Origin: a virus
IMG/VR virus record: IMGVR_UViG_3300020437_000518
Span: 1-28,882 of that record
Reading direction: 5' to 3' (one strand)
DNA: 28,882 nucleotides
Notes under the pieces: model-generated
Database searches by the model: none
What the model was told of the DNA's origin: nothing
The model's input: only the letters and a program-made list of their open reading frames with translations
In this document: positions 23,116 through 28,882 of the stretch, piece by piece
Numbering within the stretch: position 1 is the stretch's first letter
How the letters are laid out: each line of letters starts with the position of its first letter
Made by a program: the position numbers and the translations under genes

Positions 23116-25695
23116 TTAAGGCGTTGTGTCGTCAAACGTAGCAGTTGTAGCGCTGAAGTTAGTAATTGTGTTTGAGAAGTCATTTTTATTGGTTGCTATA
23201 GAAGCTGGTATCGTAAAGTTTGTTTTTAAGTCTCTACCAAATTCGTTAGATGTTGCAATAAAAACTGCTGGTTGACCGTCTAATCCTGTTCTTGTTCCTA
23301 TAATTTTAATATCGTTAAATGTCTGTACATTGAAACCTGCACCTGTAAATATTGTTTGAATATTCTTATCTAAAAATCTATATCTTGGACCTGCGTATGC
23401 GTGACCTTGTTTTACATTATGATTGACATTACCTGGTCCTGGTATTACTCTTCTAACTCTACTTAAATAATCAATTTCTAAAGGCGCTCTTCTTAAAGTT
23501 AACTCTCTAGTGCCTGAACTAAAATGGTCGTGAGTTTGTGGGTCTTGGTCAATTGCACCACTTGATAATGGGTCTGTTCTTAATGTTGTGCCATCATCTG
23601 CTGTTCCTAATCTTCTACCAAATATTGTAGAGAATAGTGTATTGATTAATCTCATAAATGGACTATCAGAAACACCTGATACAGAACCAATTACTGGCGA
23701 TTGTGTTCTAGCATTTAATTGAGTTGCAATGTTAACTTGACCTGTAAAATAAAAACCAGCCGTATGCATAGTTTTTTTAAATGAGTCTCGCCAAGCATTA
23801 ATAGATTGACCAACTTTAATTACATAAGAAAAATCTTGATAGTATAAACTATCTTGTACTCTCATTGTACTTTCAGAAAGTTTACCATCTTCATTAATAA
23901 ATTCACCATCTGTGTCTGTAATAGGCACAACATCAACCGTTGCACTAGCAATATTAAATTTTTTAACTTTAGCAGTACCACCTGTTTGTGATGTAATTGT
24001 ATCATTTATATTAATAGTACCGACAACATCTTTTAATTTTAATATGTTTCTATCTGTATCTAAACTATCAATATTTCCTGAAGCAGAGCCTGAAGTTGTA
24101 AAAGTATCACCTGCTACAAATGCACCTGTAATATCTACTACTAAAAAGTTTTGAAAGAAACTTAATGTTGGTGCCGGCGAAGTTTCGTATCTTTTTCCGT
24201 GTTCAACGGTTTTTAAACCATTAACTTTTCCTATGCCATTACCGAACGCTCTAATTTTACCACCATTACCACTTGAACTAGTTATTGTTAAAACAGGAGT
24301 TGTTTTGTATCCGTTACCACCATTTGATAAAAATAAATCTGTAATATCACCTGTACCTGTTTGTGTTTCTTGAACAATAACATCACCAGCATATCTATCA
24401 CCTTCTTGCGTAAATTCTTCTAAAACAATTCTATCACCTGAACTATCTTCATTAGCAATACCGCCATTAACAACTCTAATAAAACCGGCTGCGTTTGCAC
24501 CTAATGTTCCTGTATTATTAAAATTAATTACATCACCAATTGCATAATTAGAACCTGCGTCATCTAAAATTAATTCATCTACACTACCTGTTCCAATATC
24601 TGATATTTGAAATAACGCACCTGTTCCACCACCGGTAACTTTTACCAAGTCATCTATTTTATATAACGCACCAGTATTTGTAAGTGTTTTAGTACCTGGT
24701 ATTCCTGTAATATCTGCCTTGATAAAGTAATCATCAATATCACTTGTTGTTCCTGATACTTCTTCGCCAACTTGAAAAGTACCATTTACACTTTCCTGAT
24801 TTAATATTAATTCTGTAACCGTTTCAGTACCAATTTGAAAACGAGATAAGTTTTCAATAATAGCAGTTGCCCTTGAATCTTTACCTGTAATTGTTCTACC
24901 AATTAAACCCTCTGTATTACCAACTCTTTCAATAATTCTTAAAATTTTTAAAGAGTCATATTGACCACTTGAAGTTTTTAGTAATTGTTCTCTAGGATAA
25001 ATTGTTTCTGAAGTTTCATTAAATAATAATCTAAAAAATAATTCGTGACCTGCAGCCGTACCTTTTGCTTTATATAATGATTTAACATTTTTAATTAAAT
25101 TTCTTTTGTCAACTTCATTATCTAATACTTCAGGTAAAGTTGCTAAAAATTCATTTCTAAAATTATTTAAAAATGATTCAATTGCTTTATCGGGGTCTCT
25201 AAAGTTTACAAGGTCAGATATGTTTTGAACTGGCTGTGGTCTGTAATTAACAATTGTAGCTGAAGCTTTTGAGTCTTGTCCTTCAACTATTTCATTTGTA
25301 ATAAATTTATCATTAGCAGATATTATTAATCTGCCATTATTTAAATCTTCAGTCAAAACATTTGCCGTTGCACCTGAAGTTAAACCTTTTACTATTTCAC
25401 CTACGGTAAATTTACCATAAGTTGTTTCTTCTAATAATATTTTATCGCCTTCATCAATTGGTGTTTTTGCACTACCAATTTTTGTAGAGTTATAAACTAG
25501 ATTATTTTCTTGACCTGTTTCAGTTTCAATTAAAACACCAACGGTATTTTGAACGTCTTTGACTTTTAATTCTGCTGACTCTAATAATTGATAATAGACT
25601 TTAAGAAACTCGGCAAACTTTGGGTGGTCTGAAACGACAAACTCTGGAATTTGACCGTTAAGTATCGTTGATAATTTTTCATTAAACTTTGCCAT
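23116..25695 (-). CDS. Large baseplate structural protein in the gp7 position
   Basis: An 859-residue protein. 'FNEKLSTILNGQIPEFVVSD' followed by 'FAEFLKVYYQLLE' is the usual opening of the large structural protein that follows gp6 in marine T4-like phages. About six copies of an 'FxVGExVxGxTSGAxAxV' motif occur (near residues 96, 131, 264, 307, 526 and 560). The C-terminal 180 residues ('PFMRLINTLFSTIFGRR', 'YAGPRYRFLDKNIQTIFTGA') are more globular. It lies 6 bases after gp6. In T4 this slot holds gp7, the wedge organiser; sequence identity with T4 gp7 is not evident to me, so the role rests on position. Confidence 0.78.
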   Translation of the reverse strand: MAKFNEKLSTILNGQIPEFVVSDHPKFAEFLKVYYQLLESAELKVKDVQNTVGVLIETETGQENNLVYNSTKIGSAKTPIDEGDKILLEETTYGKFTVGEIVKGLTSGATANVLTEDLNNGRLIISANDKFITNEIVEGQDSKASATIVNYRPQPVQNISDLVNFRDPDKAIESFLNNFRNEFLATLPEVLDNEVDKRNLIKNVKSLYKAKGTAAGHELFFRLLFNETSETIYPREQLLKTSSGQYDSLKILRIIERVGNTEGLIGRTITGKDSRATAIIENLSRFQIGTETVTELILNQESVNGTFQVGEEVSGTTSDIDDYFIKADITGIPGTKTLTNTGALYKIDDLVKVTGGGTGALFQISDIGTGSVDELILDDAGSNYAIGDVINFNNTGTLGANAAGFIRVVNGGIANEDSSGDRIVLEEFTQEGDRYAGDVIVQETQTGTGDITDLFLSNGGNGYKTTPVLTITSSSGNGGKIRAFGNGIGKVNGLKTVEHGKRYETSPAPTLSFFQNFLVVDITGAFVAGDTFTTSGSASGNIDSLDTDRNILKLKDVVGTININDTITSQTGGTAKVKKFNIASATVDVVPITDTDGEFINEDGKLSESTMRVQDSLYYQDFSYVIKVGQSINAWRDSFKKTMHTAGFYFTGQVNIATQLNARTQSPVIGSVSGVSDSPFMRLINTLFSTIFGRRLGTADDGTTLRTDPLSSGAIDQDPQTHDHFSSGTRELTLRRAPLEIDYLSRVRRVIPGPGNVNHNVKQGHAYAGPRYRFLDKNIQTIFTGAGFNVQTFNDIKIIGTRTGLDGQPAVFIATSNEFGRDLKTNFTIPASIATNKNDFSNTITNFSATTATFDDTTP

Positions 25696-25701
25696 TAATC
25701 A

Positions 25702-27549
25702 TTAATAACTTGATGATGTTGTGTAACCTACACCTGCCTCAGCAGAACCACCAACAAAACTATCCTCTTCTACACTAATTAAAGAATTTGCTACATCTAT
25801 TTCTACAATCTGGTCTCTTACTGGTACAACATCATTTGAAGCAGGCACCACGGTGATTTCAACAACCGTTGAAGCCGCACCTCTAATATTAGATATTGAA
25901 GCAATGTTAAGTGAATTTAAAGTTACCTGACCTGTATTATAATCAATTGTACCTTGCGTGTTGTTTGCATAAGTTTTAACACCACTTACTAGATAATATC
26001 TTCTTACGTTTCCTTGACCATCATCATCTAAAAACATTTCTTCGTTTGAACCAGTTACCTTAAAACCTGTTGAAGTTAAAATACCACCAGCAGCTGAGTT
26101 ATGTCCTGAATGAGGATTATATAATGCATTTCTAAAGTAAACATTGTAAGCAGCTGATGTTGCTAATGAAGGAGCAAAACTTTTTCTAACTTTTAATGTG
26201 GTAACATTTGATAAAATACTATTGTCTGTATCATCAATAAGACCTGTTAATTTTGAATGTCTAAAGACACTATCAAATTTTTGAAGTGTGCCAGTATTAT
26301 AATTTGTTATTGTAGATATTATATCTGCCTTTAAAGTATCTTTTGATTTTGTTGTTGCTTTAGCGTCATACTTAGCATTTGTAGTTAATAAAACTGAAGT
26401 TGTTTCCGGGTCAACAATTTCTGGTTTAACAGAGGCAACATTAAATGGTTTCAATCCATTTACTATATCTAATTTTGTTTGGTCAGTTAATGTAGAACCA
26501 GAACCTGGTTTAATTGCTATCTTAACAATACCATATCTTGGTGTTTCATCATCTTCACCACCCCAAGCACTTACTGATAATGCGTTAGGGTAAATATTTT
26601 TTACAAGTGTTTCATAATCTGTTGTTGTTACCGCTCTATCTTGAGCTGCAAAATTTAAAGGCGCATTGAATTTAACTGATTCATTATCTTCAGCTTCTGA
26701 ACCACCTTGAGAACTAGAATTAGTTGTAATGGTTACGTCTGTAAAACCACCAACACTACCTTGTAAACCAAAAACATTTGCGCCATTTGAATCTGTTTTG
26801 TTTGTAACCACATATTCTAAAATTACAACATTACCATTTTCTAATTTTTTACCGGTAACACCATCACCAAAATAAACTTCAAATTTACCGTCTCTTTGTT
26901 CTTGAATAAAATAAACTTTTGAACTAGCGTCAACGCCAGTATAACCACTTGATAAAGTGTATGCTGACAATGTTGTATCGTTAGCAGAATTTTGTACAGA
27001 TACTTTTAAAGTTGAAGTATCAGCGTTTGCATTTGGTATAACAAATTTTTGGTCAACATCTGTTTCATCAACCGTATATTTAAATTTAACTAAAGTACCT
27101 TCATAAATGGTTACGTTTGAAAAAGTAAATATACCATCAATAGGTGTTGTTGTAATATCTTCGTTGGTTACATATTGATAAGATACATCATTTACTTTAG
27201 AATCAAAAGTTGTACCTTTTGCCATTGTTATAGACGTTCCTGTTCCGTCATTAACAACAATATTAATAGAAGCTCTAGGTGCTCTTGGTGAGTTAGGTGT
27301 ATAACCCAACATTTTTGCTAGTGATACAATATTATTTCTAATATCGGCACTATCTAGGTATAATTCGTTTGTTGACATATTGGCCAAGTAGGCCATATAG
27401 TGAGTGTTGTAAGAAAGTATATCTAATAAGATTGAAAGACCTGAACCTTCAAAATCATAATCTTGAAATTGTGTTTGACTTTGTAAAAATGATTTTAAGT
27501 TTTGTTTTATATTAATAAAATCTAAATCTGATACCGTTAACTTTGCCAT
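25702..27549 (-). CDS. 6: Baseplate wedge protein gp6-like
   Basis: A 615-residue protein. 'LTVSDLDFINIKQNLKSFLQ' then 'FQDYDFEGSGLSILLDILSY', 'THYMAYLANMSTNELYLDSA' and 'NIVSLAKMLGYTPNSPRAPR' (residues 3-95) is the highly conserved N-terminal helical region of gp6/Baseplate_J-type proteins. 'AQDRAVTTTDYETLVKNIYP' (about residues 305-325) is the second diagnostic segment, and 'VYFGDGVTGKKL' lies before it. gp6 forms the inner ring that joins baseplate wedges and controls the dome-to-star change. One base separates it from the gp25 gene, as expected for the gp25-gp6 pair. Confidence 0.9.
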   Translation of the reverse strand: MAKLTVSDLDFINIKQNLKSFLQSQTQFQDYDFEGSGLSILLDILSYNTHYMAYLANMSTNELYLDSADIRNNIVSLAKMLGYTPNSPRAPRASINIVVNDGTGTSITMAKGTTFDSKVNDVSYQYVTNEDITTTPIDGIFTFSNVTIYEGTLVKFKYTVDETDVDQKFVIPNANADTSTLKVSVQNSANDTTLSAYTLSSGYTGVDASSKVYFIQEQRDGKFEVYFGDGVTGKKLENGNVVILEYVVTNKTDSNGANVFGLQGSVGGFTDVTITTNSSSQGGSEAEDNESVKFNAPLNFAAQDRAVTTTDYETLVKNIYPNALSVSAWGGEDDETPRYGIVKIAIKPGSGSTLTDQTKLDIVNGLKPFNVASVKPEIVDPETTSVLLTTNAKYDAKATTKSKDTLKADIISTITNYNTGTLQKFDSVFRHSKLTGLIDDTDNSILSNVTTLKVRKSFAPSLATSAAYNVYFRNALYNPHSGHNSAAGGILTSTGFKVTGSNEEMFLDDDGQGNVRRYYLVSGVKTYANNTQGTIDYNTGQVTLNSLNIASISNIRGAASTVVEITVVPASNDVVPVRDQIVEIDVANSLISVEEDSFVGGSAEAGVGYTTSSSY

Positions 27550-27550
27550 A

Positions 27551-27976
27551 TTATCTTAACCTTTGTAAAAACGTGCTGACCGTTTGTGGTCCTGGTACAC
27601 CAACAACATAAAAATTTATATCTACTATTAATCTATTATTATCTTGGTCATCATCAACATTTACACTTGTCAAATCAATTCTAGGTTCATAATTTTTTAA
27701 GACTTCAGATATCTTATTTTGTAAGAATACTTTAGTCATTGGTGTAAAGTTTTCAAATAATAACTCTCTTACACCACAACCTAATACTGGTTGAAATGGT
27801 CTCTCATAAAAATTAGTCTGCACTAGATTTTTTACTGCTCTTTTTATAGCAATTACATCTTCTACTGCAACGACATCACTAGTAACCAGATTTCTTTCAA
27901 AGTTTAAGTCTATGTCGCTAAACTTTCTAATATTTCTTTTAGAATTACTTTTAAATGCCGAGTCGTATTGTGCCAT
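27551..27976 (-). CDS. 25: Baseplate wedge protein gp25-like
   Basis: A 141-residue protein of the GPW/gp25 family. 'RKFSDIDLNFERNLVTSDV' and 'IAIKRAVKNLVQTNFYERPF' with 'GCGVRELLFENFTP' are the diagnostic segments. Length fits (T4 gp25 is 132 residues). gp25 lies at the wedge-sheath interface and seeds sheath polymerisation; despite the old 'lysozyme' label it is structural. It is preceded by PAAR and followed at one base by gp6. No other Met is available as start, and no Shine-Dalgarno is visible before it. A late-promoter octamer would leave only about a 3-base leader. Confidence 0.88.
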   Translation of the reverse strand: MAQYDSAFKSNSKRNIRKFSDIDLNFERNLVTSDVVAVEDVIAIKRAVKNLVQTNFYERPFQPVLGCGVRELLFENFTPMTKVFLQNKISEVLKNYEPRIDLTSVNVDDDQDNNRLIVDINFYVVGVPGPQTVSTFLQRLR

Positions 27977-27984
27977 AACGCTAA

Positions 27985-27992
27985 TATTTATA
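27985..27992 (-). promoter_or_regulatory. Late-promoter-like octamer very close to the gp25 start
   Basis: A perfect TATAAATA on the minus strand, in the 24-base gap between PAAR and gp25. By the T4 spacing the transcript would begin about 3 bases before the ATG, giving an almost leaderless message; it may be a coincidental match. Confidence 0.4.
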
Positions 27993-28000
27993 TACTTTTA

Positions 28001-28303
28001 CTAGCCGTTTGCAAAAACATTTGGTGACCCACTTGTCATTTGACCTGCGTCTGCACTATCACCAATTCTACCTACTTTAATACCAACAACATAAACGTTT
28101 GGCGAGCCTGCATTGATAAATGCTACGTGATTAGGGCAAGGTGGCGCTGGTGGATTAGGGTGTGATACCGTTGGGTCGCCTACTCTTGCAACTAATATGT
28201 TATTTGCAAAGACGGTACTTTGACCAGGCGTATCAAGTGTAGTTGTACTAGTACAGATATGACCAGTTGATAAAGTATCACCTTTTCTAACGATTGCTGG
28301 CAT
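28001..28303 (-). CDS. PAAR-domain tail-spike tip protein (gp5.4-like)
   Basis: A 100-residue protein of the PAAR family. 'MPAIVRKGDTLSTGHICTST' then 'VFANNILVARVGDPTVSH' and 'CPNHVAFINAGSPNVYVVGI' and 'VGRIGDSADAG' and 'SGSPNVFANG' are repeated turns of the PAAR cone. Candidate metal ligands are His15, Cys17, His48, Cys56 and His59. PAAR proteins sharpen the gp5 needle and touch the host membrane first; T4 gp5.4 is the counterpart. The gene overlaps the upstream 93-residue gene by 17 bases. Confidence 0.9.
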   Translation of the reverse strand: MPAIVRKGDTLSTGHICTSTTTLDTPGQSTVFANNILVARVGDPTVSHPNPPAPPCPNHVAFINAGSPNVYVVGIKVGRIGDSADAGQMTSGSPNVFANG

Positions 28304-28568
28304 ATCTACTTTTTTCTTTTGCTTCTCTAGCTGCTTTAAGTGCTAATCTTTTTTTCTCTAATATTGCAGCTTCTCTAATTTTTCTGCCAATTGGTATATT
28401 AATATAATGGCACATTTGTTTGCCTTTTTTACTAATATATTCAACTGCTATCTGTGATTCTTTAAAATCGCCTTGTACAGACATTGTTGCTTTTTTCAAG
28501 CTCATTGCTTCTTTTTCTTTTTCTTCACCTGCTTCATTCCAAAACTTAAATATTCTCATTTTTGCCAT
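28287..28568 (-). CDS. Unknown small basic protein preceding PAAR
   Basis: A 93-residue protein with 'MRIFKFWNEAGEEKEKEAMS' early on, a central strand pair 'MSVQGDFKESQIAVEYIS', and a highly charged helical C-terminus ('AAILEKKRLALKAAREAKEK'). Single Cys at residue 53. I recall similar proteins beside PAAR/gp25 in marine T4-like phages but know no function. Met1 (28568) is three bases after the stop of the Cys-rich gene; Met4 (28559) is an alternative start. It overlaps PAAR, so these genes are co-translated. Confidence 0.75.
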   Translation of the reverse strand: MAKMRIFKFWNEAGEEKEKEAMSLKKATMSVQGDFKESQIAVEYISKKGKQMCHYINIPIGRKIREAAILEKKRLALKAAREAKEKSRYASNR

Positions 28569-28571
28569 TTT

Positions 28572-28709
28572 TTACTCACTTTTACATTTTTCACATCTAC
28601 AAGAATTACAACATAACACTAAAATGTCTTTTCCGTCGCCATCTTTGTAATTTTGTGTACAAGTTTGTCCACAATGTTCTTTATGCCCACAATTATTGCA
28701 ATGTTTCAT
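28572..28709 (-). CDS. 45-residue Cys-rich mini-protein, probable zinc-binding
   Basis: A small reading frame from ATG 28709 to TAA at 28572. The 45 residues include nine Cys (4, 7, 13, 17, 33, 34, 37, 39, 42) and three His (3, 9, 12). They form two clusters: 'CNNCGHKEHCGQTC' and 'LCCNSCRCEKC', separated by a polar loop 'KDGDGKDI'. CxxC pairs in two knuckles suggest one or two zinc sites. AAAAGG lies about 9 bases before the ATG, and the stop is 3 bases before the next gene, so it fits the operon. The function is unknown; a small adaptor protein is possible. Confidence 0.7.
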   Translation of the reverse strand: MKHCNNCGHKEHCGQTCTQNYKDGDGKDILVLCCNSCRCEKCKSE

Positions 28710-28726
28710 TGATTTTTACCTTTTTT

Positions 28727-28882
28727 CTAAAAAACACAACGAAAATGAGCGTAAATTTTTTCGTCTTTCAACATTTTTAGCGCTGATTCGCTCTCATAAC
28801 TAAAGGAATCGCAATTTTCTTGTATTTTTGAACAGGAAACGCACAAAAAGAACGTAACCAGAACAAAAAAAGTCAAAAATCG
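28727..28882 (-). CDS. Probable small membrane or lipoprotein, N-terminus beyond right edge
   Basis: An open frame enters at the right edge and ends at TAG 28727-28729, giving 51 visible residues. The first 14 are hydrophobic ('RFLTFFVLVTFFLC'), followed by 'VSCSKIQENCDSFSYESE', a hydrophilic tail. A hydrophobic stretch ending near a Cys resembles a lipoprotein signal, although the -3 residue before 'VSC' is Cys rather than Leu/Val/Ile. The real start lies outside the window, or could be the TTG at the third visible codon. The stop lies 17 bases before the Cys-rich gene. Holin, spanin or superinfection-exclusion roles cannot be told apart. Confidence 0.5.
   Translation of the reverse strand, partial: RFLTFFVLVTFFLCVSCSKIQENCDSFSYESESALKMLKDEKIYAHFRCVF

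Noticed and set aside
1-28882. Host-derived photosynthesis or phosphate auxiliary genes, tRNAs, CRISPR arrays, insertion sequences
   Set aside because: None recognised; all coding space is accounted for by structural and modifying-enzyme genes, and no repeat arrays or inverted-repeat ends were seen.

Overview
The window reads as part of the late (virion) region of a T4-like marine myophage. The DNA is AT-rich (about one third G+C by eye) and genes are packed almost without gaps. The right two thirds, all on the minus strand, hold a recognisable T4-type baseplate and tail set: a PAAR spike tip, gp25, gp6, a large structural protein in the gp7 position, a fibre-like protein, gp8, a 2045-residue protein starting with a DUF4815-like domain, and smaller fibre-type proteins. 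The sequence style (for example openings like 'GSSPNDGTGSNLRTGG' and 'MATIIQIKRSSATSAPSTLK') is that of phages of SAR11 and marine picocyanobacteria. The host cannot be fixed from this window; low G+C and the absence of photosynthesis genes here make a pelagiphage-like virus a reasonable guess.

Layout, left to right. 1-1730 (minus): the N-terminal 290 residues of a fibre-type protein and three small genes. 1794-2129 (plus): one isolated unknown gene. 2119-5416 (minus): an enzyme cassette of methyltransferase, 2OG-Fe(II) oxygenase, radical SAM protein, TauD-like oxygenase and a possible acyltransferase. 5465-10551 (plus): a second cassette with two tandem glycosyltransferase paralogues, a twitch-domain radical SAM protein, a radical SAM core protein, a twitch-glycosyltransferase fusion and a short glycosyltransferase. 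10514-11741 (minus): an unknown conserved-looking protein and a short sugar-nucleotide epimerase. 11751-28882 (minus): structural genes, ending at the right edge in two very small proteins, one Cys-rich and one cut by the edge. Every stretch over 300 bases is occupied by a gene; no tRNA, rRNA, CRISPR array or insertion sequence was seen.

Regulation. Perfect copies of the T4 late-promoter octamer TATAAATA lie in intergenic gaps in the correct orientation at eight places, including one for each enzyme cassette and one for the lone plus-strand gene. The enzymes therefore appear to be made at the same time as the virion. With the tail-fibre location, this suggests (inference) that the three radical SAM proteins, four glycosyltransferase domains, two 2OG oxygenases, methyltransferase and epimerase form a late decoration or modification system acting on virion proteins, the cell surface or a small molecule.

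Most notable observations: (i) a perfect -1 frameshift heptamer (T TTA AAA) exactly at the radical SAM stop codon, in the frame that would join it to its own missing twitch domain fused to a glycosyltransferase; (ii) a C-terminal cupredoxin-like domain with all four type-1 copper ligands on a tail-fibre protein; (iii) near-total absence of GATC and CATG, with His and Asp codons switched synonymously to avoid them, in the enzyme island as elsewhere; (iv) two face-to-face late promoters whose predicted start sites fall on the same base pair.
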